Assembly: GCA_000827205.1 (NCBI GenBank)
Contig: KN832564.1
Location: 1,004,682 to 1,068,681, forward strand
Source of the DNA: Plicaturopsis crispa FD-325 SS-3
Taxonomy: Eukaryota; Basidiomycota; Agaricomycetes; Amylocorticiales; Amylocorticiaceae
Direction: 5' to 3'
Length of the DNA stretch: 64,000 bases
The position numbers and the translations under genes were made by a program. Positions 36,701 through 47,383 of this stretch are shown one piece after another (position 1 is the first letter of the stretch; every line of letters starts with the position of its first letter). The notes beneath the pieces were generated by a model that saw only the letters and a program-made list of their open reading frames with translations, did not search any database and was not told where the DNA came from.

Positions 36701-36980
36701 GGCATTTCCCTTTCTCTACAGGGCCGTCACCTAGACAGCATCTTGAGCTTCCGTACTTCTTTGCTAAGCAATTGTCTGTGCAAGCGTACATCGGACTGAT
36801 AGGAAGTCAGACATGGGGCGTTCGAGGAATCAATTGTGAACCAACTTCACCCTTTCTACTTCTGCAAACATCGCAGGCCAACTGTATTCTTCGTTTCTTT
36901 GAACTTGGTTTATGTTGAGAACTCGAAGCGACTTGGCCGCTATTCCCTTCAACTTCGTCGTCCGAGAGACTGGGCGACAT
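33779..36980 (-). CDS. Zn2Cys6 fungal-specific transcription factor with atypical zinc cluster
   Basis: From ATG 36980: MSPSLSDDEVEGNSGQVASS, then SSKKRRIQLACDVCRSRK. After an intron the frame carries GPVEKGKCHNCTSNGSDCTY and RNRVRK, then a coiled coil on the next exon (YVDDLECKLEKVKTLLSQ). The regulatory domain includes VDIVFKLTMLSLSTT, ALLVDLYFTRSNAYFPLLHR, PTFERGIVEGLHLRDRGFGG, LLGVCALGARYTSDTRVLLG, LPHIGWTLLGVAVRMAQDVG, ELRKRVFWC, LICLDRYVSSSLGRPCAVQD, QLQISIHRPFI and a long unstructured C-terminus ending DDDAHGMALDAHLNLE at 33779. About nine introns. The third zinc-binding cysteine is only reached if the intron ends at GCTTAG, giving RCC-LGDGPVEKGKC; the alternative acceptor removes it. 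It lies next to an MFS exporter, which it may control (inference). Confidence 0.85.
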
Positions 36981-37371
36981 ACAACTTCACGGAGCGACCG
37001 GAGTAAATGAGTAAGACGGAACTAACGTCGACGGCACGGCTCCGACTCGAAATGCGGTTGTTTACGCGTGTTACTTTCAGGGGTTCAACCCTTGCCGACG
37101 CTGTGGCGTCACGTACAGTGTACACAGATCCTTATAATTATTCTACCCGCAATACTACAGTATATGTACAACATTAGTCCAAACGTGATGGAGCCACTCG
37201 TCTACAGCTGCGTGGAGGAATAATCCGACAAGTAAGGGAAGTACACCCCTCAAACAGCACTGAATCGAGAACGCTGTCGTAGGCGCGCTCCGATTCGAAA
37301 AAATATGAATCTAAGATGGGATGCACAGCATGTCAGGGCGATTGATAAGACTCCAATTCACTGCGGAATGC
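36981..37371. other. intergenic between regulator promoter and MFS 3' end
   Basis: 390 bp without a recognised gene; it should include the regulator's promoter. Confidence 0.4.
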
Positions 37372-39754
37372 CTACGGGAGTGGTGCCATCAGCGTCGCGA
37401 GCCCCGCGAGCAACGCGGTCGCACCCGGCGTGCCCAGCCGTCTGTACATGTACGGCGCGAACAGCGGGAACACCGCAGCGAATGTCGAGCGCACGACGCT
37501 ATTCGAGGCCATGGCGGACGCCGCGATGGGCCGGTAGGCGGTGACGAGGAAGGTGAACGTGGAGGTGAAGATGAAGGTGACGCCCGCGCCGAAGGGGACG
37601 GAGGCGATGATGGGCACGATCCAGTGCACACTCGGGTACGTAGTAAACGCAATCCAAAAGAGTGCTGTCACGAAGGCGTGTCAGCATAGCTAACGAATGC
37701 AAAGGCGGAAGTATGGCTCACAGATTGGCACGAGGATGCCGCCGACTTGACCCATGTAGAGTCGGGTCTCCGGCGGAGGATTTGGGCCGGCTCTTGCATA
37801 TACTCTAGTGCGCATTATATGATAAGAAATTAGCACCAGAGAGAGGAATGAGAAGGATGGACCTGTTCCATATTGGCTGCGAGAACACTGAGAGGACCAT
37901 GCCGAGGGATATGCCCAAAAACGCCATTCCGGTCTGTCGCACATCAAAGCCGTGTCCGTTCTCGAATATTATCGGAAACGCTTGGAAAGTGAGGTATAGC
38001 ACACCCAGTGCTAATGCGCTCCTGCAATTGGCGCTCAGTTCATGACTTGAAGGTACCGCTGACCAGGGAGGAACGACCTACCATATATTCAGCAGCAGCG
38101 CCATCTGGTCACGGATCATAAGTTCTATGTCGAAAGTCAGTGCGAGGCACAGCGGACGGAACAGACGCAAACCTACCGAAAGGTTTGTAGCAGCTAACGA
38201 GGATACGTGCCGCCAGGTTTGCATCGTCGGGACGCAAAGCCTCAAGCGGTGCTATGTAGCTCTGATCGCCAGTCGACTTTCGTAACCTAACGCAGAAGCA
38301 TCAGCATGACATGCCTTCGCATGGGAGATCCATAAGCTTTCACCGTTCGGCTTTGAACTTGAGGAGCACGGGCACGTACGTCTCCGGCACGAGCTAGGCA
38401 AGGGCATATGAGAAAGAATCGCGCGCGGACATAGAAATGCACACGCACGAGGAAGAGAAGGACCAGCTCTACGGCTATCCAGAGAATCTGGAAGTGGAAC
38501 GCCCATCTCCAATTCAAGCTCTAGGGTTTATCGTCAGTTCAGGGCTTCCCAATGTACGCGTTCGATGCAACATACTTGGCATAGAAGACTGGCGGGGTAC
38601 GTCGTTGTCAGACAGGGCCAATCGAGGTGTTAAATAGCCACTTACCCGCTAAAAAATGGGCCTATTGCAGGCCCGAGGAATGGGAAGAGTGTATATACGG
38701 CCATGGGGCTGGAGAACTGTTGTCAGAGCGCGGAATAAACGTCTCGATAGCGCACGTACTTTCCAACCGTGGCGTCCGAGAACAAATCGCTAACAGAACC
38801 ACCCGCCACGCTGATGAACGCGGAGCCACTGAATCCCACGAGAAACCGGAAAATGAGGTATACGGCTGAATGGCAAAGGCATGTAAGTCGATCTAGCGCG
38901 TGTCAACGAGGGGGCATGCCCACGTACCGAGATTTGGGGCGAACGCGACGGGAAAAGAAAATGCTAAGAGGAGCACGTAGGATATTCGATACACAATCGT
39001 ACGGCCATATAACTCGCTCAAAGGACCTGTCTGCTCTCCTTAGCCTGTAAGCATGCGATACGCGAGAAAAAGTTCTGTGATGTCCGTACCAACAACGGGC
39101 CACATCCGAGGCCTTCGATATACAAGCTGATGCCCAAAATCGTCGCCTCCTTGGAGACGTGAAATTCCGCGGCCATGGGAGTCTCTGCAAACGCCGCCTG
39201 CGAGATTGGCATAAATGCTTACATACATTGTAGACAAATGAAAAGAGAGGGGTAACTCACTATCGACGACGCGCACGTAACGCATACTGCGGCGGAGCAT
39301 ATAACGCAGACGATGATCCACTTTTCGAGCAGCGGTTTATTTTGTGGCTCTTCGTCCGGGTCGAGGGAGACAAGCGTACGCTTTAGGGCGGCGCTCAGCT
39401 CGCGCTGGTGGTCATCGAGGTCCTTGGTCGGGGTGGAGGGTGTCTGTGAGGGCGTGAACTTGGTGCCGTCGTTGAGAAAGATAGTGCCATCGATCGGCGC
39501 GTCTAGAGGAGTGCCGCTGCCTTCGCTTAGACCGGACTTCAAAGTCGCGGAAAACGACGTCCACTCTTTGAGAGGCGAATAAACACGGGCTCGCTCCCCT
39601 CGGGCTTCAAAAAGATGCTGTCAATTGCGAAGAATGGCTGTATCAGACGGAGTGCCGAACAACAAAACCTTGTCGGCGCATATCGGGCAGCCTGCACAGA
39701 TGTCGCGCCACGCGCGTCGGGGACCGAATATTTCGTCGGGCTTCGACTTACCAT
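37372..39754 (-). CDS. MFS transporter, DHA1-type multidrug/polyamine exporter
   Basis: Exon 1 is just the ATG (39754-39752), directly followed by GTAAGTC. After a 134-bp intron the frame reads HLFEARGERARVYSPLKEWT and a Ser/Thr/Pro-rich cytosolic stretch, then KPLLEKWIIVCVICSAAVCV (helix 1). Next come AAFAETPMAAEFHVSKEATI, ILGISLYIEGLGCGPLLV, GPLSELYGRTIVYRISYVLL (the DHA1 signature between helices 2 and 3), GFSGSAFISVAGGSVSDLF, AVYTLFPFLGPAIGPFFSG, YFIYWRWAFHFQILW, VPETYVPVLLKFKAER and LRPDDANLAARILVSCYKPF. The second half gives LALGVLYLTFQAFPIIFENG, FDVRQTGMAFLGISLGM, YMGQVGGILVPI, HWIVPIIASVPFGAGVTFIF and PGATALLAGLATLMAPLP, stop at 37372. Twelve helices are expected in the plasma membrane, exporting toxins or metabolites. 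The ATG-only first exon is unusual. Confidence 0.88.
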
Positions 39755-41726
39755 CGTCACTTCGTTCTCTGGTCGTGGATCATCTGCATTATTTGAGCTC
39801 TATGACTTGACTGTCGTTGGACTGGCGATAAACTTTGTCACAGCCTAGGGCATCCCTCTGCTACAAAGTCGGACTCGACGGAGAACGGATACGGAGAACG
39901 GAAAGGCGGCGCGGAACCCGGGCGGATGTCCTCTTTTCACGAGCAGCTGCCAGCGCTCGTTTGGAACGGAGTCCACGACGGTGACCAACAGCTCAGCTAG
40001 CCTCATTCCCTGCGTCTGATTACTCATTCCCAGTGTCTGATTAGCCCGTGACATCGAACTCGGGCCTTGAGGACAGGGCCTTTCCAGCAGCCTTGGCACG
40101 TTTCATCCGACGCAATCAAAAGTCTTAGCAAGGAGACTCGGAGTGCATAGAAGTATTAAAGGAGGAATGACAGGGAGCTTAGCTCACGCAAGTGTTTCAT
40201 ATTGCCCATGTCCTCTCTGCAGGCCAACGAGGACGATCGCATAGACGGTAGCCGGTCCGAATGAACAGAGAGAGCCTCATCCGAGGCCAGTCGCATCCAC
40301 ACCCACCGCCCTCCCCGCACCGGTACGCAACAATCCCTTTGTCACAGGCTCGACTCCGGTACTTGCACAGGACCCCAACCTCGACGGCGCGAAGTGGCGC
40401 GGGCAAGCTCCAGGGCGTGTCCTCGTGCATTCCTTTACGCACTGCTGGGCGGCAGAATTGGCACCTGGAGAGAAACGTAGTCGAGGTTCAAGTACTTGAG
40501 CGAAGGAGGTTTCCTAGTATGGTACTTGGGCAGAATTAAATTTTCATCACGAATGATATGAATGTCGGACTACACCGTGTCTCAGACCGCAGCAATTGCA
40601 CAGTCATGCGTAGCTGGACTGAATGTGTTCCAGAGTGTGTGCTACAAGTCTGATGTGACGAGGAGACGTTGGAATCGAAACAAAGGTGGCTACCCAACGG
40701 CTCGTCGCGGCGGCGCTCAGTATCCCCCTTCATTATGACCGAACGCAGTCACTTGAAGCATGCAAGCATGTCCGTGGCGGCGATCGATGCGCGAGAAACG
40801 GAGGGATATAATGCCGGCAGATTGCAAGATCCAGGAAGATTGAGGGGTATAGCTAGATTGAGAGGGTGCAGCTATGGTCAAATTAAAACTCAAAAGTCGA
40901 TAGCACGCACTAGTAGTCCTCAGGTGGGGTGCCGCGTAGATGTTGCTAGCATGCGGGTCATGTCAGCATTGCAGGGACGTTGTGCGCGACATGCCTATCA
41001 TCGCGGCCTGTCGACGTTTACTGCGCAGCGAGCATCGTGTACTCGCAAAGCTAACCACGAGCAGTAAGCAAGCTCTGTATGACAAGTGTTTTGTCGTGAG
41101 AGGTCCTCGCGGCACTGTCGGGTTTGAGCATGTCGTACGCCGTGTCCAGAGCGTGCCGGCGGGAGCCTGGCATCCGATAAAGCGCAGTACTATAGAATGC
41201 CGTAGTGTCTTGCCAGGAGAGAAGAGCCAATGATACATGTAACAGTCGTTCGCCGTCGCCGTAACTTGTAAGATCTCGTTATATGTGCGGACTTGAAAAC
41301 ATAATGTCCCTGCACGCCCATCAGACGTCTCCCGTGTGTTATGTACGCGCGGTGACGAATATCCGTCGGCTGCCGCCACAGCGCTGCAGACGGTAGGTAT
41401 GGCACTAGCAGATGGCAGCAGTGGTGCAGAGTCAAGGGCCTTGTTCTGGATACGGACAAAGGTCTCCAGGCGGCGTCGATGTGGCGCCCATGTTTTCGCC
41501 GTGATTTGCCTCCGCTAAGGGGAAAAGACATCCCCGCGGAGATCGGAGTTACCCGTTTGAGGAACAAGCCGATTGCCTGGTTTGCTCAGGACGGTGACCC
41601 ACGACCCGCCGCCTCATTTTTTCGAAGTCTTTCCTAATCCCTAAAGTTATAAAATGCCCAGCGTTCATTTTGCTCAGGTCTTTCACATTTCTCTTCCCGA
41701 CTCTCATCTCGCTCTGAAAAATTATT
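39755..41726. other. large gene-free stretch (about 2 kb)
   Basis: Region between the divergent MFS and P450 starts. Several open frames (for example 40669-41067 plus, 41190-41567 minus) overlap each other antisense and show no family motif. A short direct repeat, GTCTGATTA, occurs twice near 40013-40044. The right end holds the P450 TATA box. Confidence 0.45.
41647..41654 (+). promoter_or_regulatory. TATA box of the cytochrome P450 gene
   Basis: TTATAAAA lies 73 bp upstream of the ATG at 41727 and is followed by a pyrimidine-rich leader (TCTTTCACATTTCTC), a standard fungal core promoter layout. Confidence 0.6.
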
Positions 41727-44198
41727 ATGGTCTCCGGATCCACCACTTTCCTTTTCGCCGCCTTTGTACTTGCCGCCGTCCTCGTCGTTCGTGCGCGCTC
41801 CCGTCCAGCCCTTCGCTATCCTCCAGGACCGAAACCAGTACCCGTGCTCGGGAATGTACGCGATTTGACCGCAAAAGGTCTATGGCTCGAGGCCACCAAA
41901 TGGGCAGACCAGTTTGGTGCGTCACACCGTGCTGTTGCTGCTGTCGCTTGCGCTCACATTCTGCACAGGCTCTGTCGTGTATCTACATGTATTCGGACAA
42001 CCGCTCATCTTCCTCAACACCCCCAAAGCCGCCTACGATCTCCTTGAGAAGCGCGGAAACGTGTACTCTGATAAGCCGCGCCTCATCATGGCAGGCGAGC
42101 TGTGCGTCCCCTTCTTCGCTTATCTGCGCGCTACTGATGGACTCACTCGGCCCGTGACCCAAAAACCCACGCACGATACAGATGTGGCTGCGATAACATG
42201 GTCGCGTTCACGCCCTACTCCGACCAGTCGCGCCGCCAGCGCAAGCTCATGATGCGCGCGCTCGGCACCGCCGCCGTGCGCACCTACGAGCCGCTCATCG
42301 CCGTCCAGACCAGCGCCCTCCTCAAGCGCCTCGTCGCGTTCCCGAGCTCGCAGAACAGCGCCCGTGGGAAGGGCATGGGCTGGGTCGACCAAGTCCGGCA
42401 GTGCGTCCCTTCTTTTTCCGCCGGCTGTCGGCGCGTATTCTGAATGCCAGGTGCCCGCAGGTACGCCGGCTCGCTGACGCTGCACGTCGTGTACGGGCAC
42501 AACGTCACGAGCAGCACGGACCCGTTCCTCACGCTTGCGGAGGAGTGTGTGGACATCCTCTCGAACGGCATCGCTGGTGGTGGCGGTATCTGGCCCGTTG
42601 ACGTTTTCCAATTCCGTGAGTTTTTCGGGTCCATTAGCTTCTCAGCGTTTATCCTTCCCGTCGAGTCTATCTGGCTATCTGAGTCCATCAGCCCCTTTGA
42701 GTTTATTAGTACCTTTGGGTCCTCAGAGCCTATCAGTCGTTATGGCATTCTCATCCCCGATCGGCTATCTCGATCCCGATTGCGCGCTCGTGTTTGTGGC
42801 GAGTAGCTGGCTGCCGAACGTGTAACTGACCAATAGACGCCCCGCAGTGAAGCACATCCCGACGTCGTTCCCCGGTGCGGGATTCAAGCGCAAGGCGATA
42901 TTCTGGAAGTCGCGCATGGAGCAGTTCGTCGAGGCGCCGTATGCGGAGGTCAAGAAATCTGTGGTGCGTGTTCATAATTTTGCATTAGCAGCGCTAGTGA
43001 CTTGGCGCTGCACATGTACCATCGTGCTCGCTCGCTCAACATCTTTTCACTTGCAGGAGAGCGGAAAGGCAATCCCATCGTTCGTGTCGACGCTCCTCGA
43101 CTTTGACAAGGAGCAGTCTAGCAAGACGGTACAAGACGCAGAACAGGAATTCGACATCAAATGGACCGCCAACTCCATGTACTCCGCCAGTATCGACACC
43201 GTGCGTCCCTCCCCCCCTCCCCCTTACCCCCTGCTAACCGGTTCCATGACAGACCATGACCGTCATCGCGCACTTCCTGCTCGCGATGACGCTGCACCCC
43301 GAGGTGCTCGCACGCGCGCAGGCGGAGCTCGACAGCGTGCTAGTGGAGAACGGCGTCGCGCGCCTGCCGACGTTTGAGGACCGCAAGAACTTGCCGTACG
43401 TTGACGCGATCATGAGCGAGTGCTTGCGCTGGGGCGTGCCCGTGCCGCTCAGTGCGTATTCCCTTACTTCTTTCCCGAATGTGTTGGGCCAATGTAGCGC
43501 GTTCGTGTAGGTCTGCCGCACCGCGTGATGGAGGACGACGTTTATGATGATATGTTCATCCCGAAGGGCTCTTTGGTGCGTCTTGCCCTCTCCGCCCCCT
43601 AGTGCGCATGCTTACCTTCTTCGTGCACAGGTATTTGCGAACGTCTGGTACGCATATCTTCTGGGTCCCCGAGTACGTGCGTATGCTGATCGTGTATGAC
43701 AGGGCGATGGTACGCGACGAGTCCCTCTACCCCGACGCGCACAGCTTCAAGCCCGAGCGTTTCCTGGAGGAGATCGACGCAGCGACCGAGCGGCGGCGCG
43801 ACCCGCGCGCATACGTCTTCGGCTTCGGCAGGCGGTGCGTCTCACATCCACCCATCTACAATATAGGGGACCGCTACTGACATATGAGAGCAGGCGGTGC
43901 CCGGGCTTCCACCTGATCGAGTCCTCCGCGTGGCTGCTCATGGCGAGCATGCTCGCGACGCTGCACATCGGCAAGGCCGTCGACGAGCGCGGGGAGGTCG
44001 TCGAGCCCGAGATCAAGTTCGAGAACTCGGTCTTCCGGTGCGTGTTTCCCCCTTCCTCCCCTCACCGTTGCTACGTACTGACGGCCTAGGCACAGCACGC
44101 CGAACCCCTTCGTGTGCGACATCCGGCCGCGCTCCGAGGAGGCGCTGCGGGTCATCCAGCAGCAGGAACTTGAGGGCGACTCGATCAGCGCGCGGTGA
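41727..44198 (+). CDS. cytochrome P450 monooxygenase
   Basis: The N-terminal membrane anchor (MVSGSTTFLFAAFVLAAVLV) is followed by the proline hinge RYPPGPKPVPVLGN. Later exons give GSVVYLHVFGQPLIFLNTPK, MVAFTPYSDQSRRQRKLMMR, LTLHVVYGHNVTSSTDPFLT, KHIPTSFPGAGFKRKAIFWK and the I-helix SASIDTTMTVIAHFLLAM. Then come NLPYVDAIMSECLRWGVPVP (ExxR), GLPHRVMEDDVYDDMFIPKG, SFKPERFLEE and the haem-binding loop FGFGRRRCPGFHLIE with its Cys. The stop is at 44196-44198. All landmarks are present, so it should be active at the endoplasmic reticulum with a P450 reductase partner. About ten introns; the fifth (42618-42846) is large and contains an 18-bp degenerate tandem repeat. The family resembles the CYP64/O-methylsterigmatocystin-oxidoreductase-like group common in basidiomycetes; the substrate is unknown. 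Confidence 0.92.
42663..42734 (+). repeat. four degenerate 18-bp tandem units inside a P450 intron
   Basis: Units GAGTCTATCTGGCTATCT, GAGTCCATCAGCCCCTTT, GAGTTTATTAGTACCTTT and GGGTCCTCAGAGCCTATC stand back to back. They lie within the 229-bp intron 42618-42846, which is 3-4 times longer than its neighbours. Confidence 0.65.
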
Positions 44199-45091
44199 CG
44201 ATGAGAGCCAGTTGCGGCGATGAGAGGGTGCGGGATGAGAAGAATACAGAATATTAACGGAAAGAAAAGGAGCAGTAGAGAATGAGCGGCACACTTGACT
44301 GTCGATATTGGTATTTAAGATTCAGCACTTCCGTGTCTTTAGTTTAGGGTACTCTACGTAGCAGACTCGTTCATTCTCTAATGTTTTAAATAGTCGACAC
44401 ATATGCCAAGTGGATTGCGGTCAACCTTTAACGTTTCAACCCCAGTGAAAATCGACTTGAATGTTAACGAGAGGTAGGGCCTGGTGAAAAGCGAACAGGA
44501 CTTGTACAAAAACTTGCGGCGCTGCGGGAAGTGCAGGGTGAGTATAGACGGGCGGCATTGTCCGAGCTCGCGGAGTCCAGAATTTGGGGATGGTACACGA
44601 CAATTTTTCAGTGGTGAGTGACCTTGTAAACAAGGTAATATCAATGGTATTATGGTAGTGAATCCCGTCAAACTTGGACGAAGAAAAACTTTTGAGTTCA
44701 ATCTTGTTCACTTCAAGTTTCACTCCGAGCGGCGTTCCACCCAAATGTCTATAACTCGGACTTTGAGGTTGCTTCACCGAAATTTGCACTTTTCGTGCTC
44801 ACAGCGTTCCATAAGCAAATCAGTACCCTGTGTGTGTCTCTCTCTACATGCCTTTTGCGTTAGCAGGGTTGACAGACTAGTACTTCTTCTTCTGATTTTA
44901 CAAGGCAATCCCCGACATATATTTGCAGCGTGCGCCACTCTGAGCCATGCTCTTGGGTGCGCTGCAAGGCGTTGACGAAGCCTTCACTGCTTGACCTTGA
45001 CCATTGACAACAGTTCGTCTCAGGACCACTGTAAGTTATCCCTTTTTCTTAGGTTTCTATATGGATTCTTACTGAGACCCTCTCCCAGAGT
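44199..45091. other. gene-free stretch
   Basis: About 890 bp between the P450 and the next F-box gene on the same strand. It is AT-richer than the surroundings. No gene, RNA or repeat was recognised. Confidence 0.45.
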
Positions 45092-46396
45092 ATGGACACC
45101 GACGTGACGGATGACCAGGATACGAGGCTCCCAGGGGACAGACGACGCTCAACCCGTGGGGCAGTGATTGCCTCACTCCACAGGACACAGATATCGGACC
45201 TTCCTATTGAACTGATCGGCTTGGTTTTTTTGTGGGCCCATTCCGTGAACTGGGAGGCGTCAGATGCGTCACCATTGCCGTCACAGGTCCTCTTGACACA
45301 CGTATCTCGCCAATGGCGCACTATCGCTATCAACACGTCTTCCCTGTGGACCTCTATCGACATCCACAAATCATGGCACGTCAAGGGAATTCTCGACGCA
45401 CACCTCGCACGCTCAGAACCCCGTCTCATAGACATATCCCTGCGATGGGACCACGTTGTAGAGAAAATAGCGGCGTGCAGCCACAGATGGAAAGCGTTCC
45501 GGGGTTATTTCAGCGGATGGTCAAGTCTGGGTCCATTTGTTGAGCACATTGATGCCCCTCGTCTCAAGCACCTCTACTTATCCGCCGATTACCCATACGA
45601 TGGTGGCATAGCAATCACCGCTCCGCATCTCTCTGATCTGGGATTGACTGGAGTGCCGCTATCTTTGATCCAAGGTCCCCTCCCAGATTTACGCATCTGT
45701 ACGATTGACACCAACAATTACCACGGTTCCATCGACCTTGTGAAGCTGGGAAGCTTGTTCTCTTCCTCGCTACACTTGGCCGAATTGTCAATTGCATACG
45801 AAGCTCTTCCCTTCGACTTGGCAGCCGCAGGCCCGGTTCATATTCCATCTCTTACATCTCTCCAACTTGCTGCTCACGAAGACAAAGATTTACAAGCGAT
45901 GTGCACAGCCTTATCTGTCCCTGCGGTTGAAACACTCAAGCTTTTCGGTTTCGACCGCGGCCTGCTCGAGTGTTTCATCAATTTCATCGACACCCCCGAG
46001 CATGCACTTCAAACATATCCAATCCTACACTCATTGTACCTCATCGACACCCTCCTCCTAGTCGAAGTGATGGCAGTCCTTCCCCATATCACGCACGTTA
46101 TCCTAGATAACGCGGACGATGAATGTCTCATGGCTCTCCGCATCGATCGCCAGCCGCCTCGCTATCGCGGTCCCCTGTGGCCCCATCTACACTCCATCAC
46201 AGCTAGCTCTATTCGAGTTACCTACGAAAACGACCTTTGTGCTGTAGTGGCGTCGCGCTCGGCCGCTGGGTGTCCTCTTCATAGCGTATCGATGAGCTCC
46301 AGCGGTCCATGGCAGCTTGATACGGACCTGATTCCTTGGCTCCGCGAACACGTTGCCTCAGTCAGCATCGACCACGTATTCTCTGAGGATACATGA
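45092..46396 (+). CDS. F-box protein (434 aa)
   Basis: Single-exon frame of 434 codons. After a charged N-terminus the F-box reads ISDLPIELIGLVFLWAHSVN, VLLTHVSRQWRTIAINTSSL and WTSIDIHKSW, the classic basidiomycete form (ALxxVCRxWRxIAxxTPxLW). Leucine-rich segments follow (LDAHLARSEPRLIDISLRW, PRLKHLYLSADYPYDGG, APHLSDLGLTGVPLSLIQG, LHLAELSIAYEALPF, PAVETLKLFGF, PILHSLYLIDTLLL). Likely an SCF ubiquitin-ligase adaptor; the target is unknown. The gene is intact and ends at TGA. Confidence 0.88.
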   Translation: MDTDVTDDQDTRLPGDRRRSTRGAVIASLHRTQISDLPIELIGLVFLWAHSVNWEASDASPLPSQVLLTHVSRQWRTIAINTSSLWTSIDIHKSWHVKGILDAHLARSEPRLIDISLRWDHVVEKIAACSHRWKAFRGYFSGWSSLGPFVEHIDAPRLKHLYLSADYPYDGGIAITAPHLSDLGLTGVPLSLIQGPLPDLRICTIDTNNYHGSIDLVKLGSLFSSSLHLAELSIAYEALPFDLAAAGPVHIPSLTSLQLAAHEDKDLQAMCTALSVPAVETLKLFGFDRGLLECFINFIDTPEHALQTYPILHSLYLIDTLLLVEVMAVLPHITHVILDNADDECLMALRIDRQPPRYRGPLWPHLHSITASSIRVTYENDLCAVVASRSAAGCPLHSVSMSSSGPWQLDTDLIPWLREHVASVSIDHVFSEDT

Positions 46397-47383
46397 TCCG
46401 GCAAACACAATCATTCTGGCGCCACCGAGTTACTCATCACAGTGCGTGCGTCCTCCGTGTCTATATCTAGCACTCCTCTTACCTTAGGTTCAAGTTTAAT
46501 GTTCCTCGGTTGCCCTGCTGAGATCACGCTCCTACAGCATGCTTATTCACTATTCTGTTCTGCCTATAGTCCTTGCTACTGCTTCAGTGCCACCGCGCAA
46601 GGTGGCCCCGTGTTAACGTTGTGGATGTAGATAGGTCTCCGGCATGGTTGGAAGATACGCGGACAGGAGACGATTTTTGGGACACTAGGCCGTTCGATGT
46701 GGCGCGGCGACGGCATCATGATTTTGCCATTCACCTGGCGTGGTACTAGGCGGCGGTGGCCGCACAATTCGCATATGTATGAGACTTGTAGTAAGAGTAG
46801 CAAGTACTTATATTCCAAGTTGGTATTCTGCCCGTATACGACGCGCTCAAGTTGCGCTCAAGCGCTTAGGCGACCACTTGTTTCTGTACAAGTCTCCCTC
46901 GCCGACGATGATTTGCAGATATTTCTTGAATGTGTAAATTGATCAAGCGCTGAAGCTCAGATTCGCGACTCACGCGCACGGTAGTCTCCTTTAGCAGCCG
47001 TCGAAACAATTCCTTCAACCTCGCGGGCTCGGATATCCTTGTCTGACGCGCACGGGCGCACTCTTTTACCTGGTCGCGAACTGAGGCATATCTATCCAGG
47101 ATTTATCGCGATGATCTTCGACTTGACCGTCTTAAAACTTTAGGAATCTCTGCGACACAGCTTGCAACCCTCTCTCATGCGACGTACCACTGCTGCTCGT
47201 CCTACAAGCGCTTGCCTAGCGCTGTCAGATATCATCATCTAGGCCTGCGCTACAGGTGGTACATAGACATTGGTCTACTACTATGTATGTTCATCAAACA
47301 CTCTTGCGACATCTCGTTTATTGCAATAGAGCAAGACCACCGGGTGCACCGGCATCCTGACAATCCACCACACACTACTCATC
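46397..47383. other. intergenic containing the first copy of a duplicated upstream segment
   Basis: About 990 bp before the next F-box-like gene. Its centre (46823-47160) is a diverged copy of the segment at 48424-48693. Short open frames here are Arg/Ser-rich and not supported as genes. Confidence 0.5.
46823..47160 (+). repeat. duplicated upstream segment, copy A
   Basis: Shares long near-identical blocks in the same order with 48424-48693, including ACGCGCTCAA, GCGACCACTTGTTTCTGT, GACGATGA-TTGCAGATATTT, TTTTACCTGG, GGCATATCTATC, CCAGGATTTATCGCGATGAT and AGGAATCTCTGC. Copy A is longer by an insertion of about 70 bp in its middle. It lies upstream of the F-box-like gene at 47384. Confidence 0.85.

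Noticed and set aside
42120-42611. Minus-strand 163-codon frame inside the P450 gene
   Set aside because: Pure antisense shadow of P450 exons, caused by high third-position GC.
33779-44198. A biosynthetic gene cluster of regulator, MFS exporter and P450
   Set aside because: There is no backbone synthase, and housekeeping genes are interleaved; adjacency alone is not enough.
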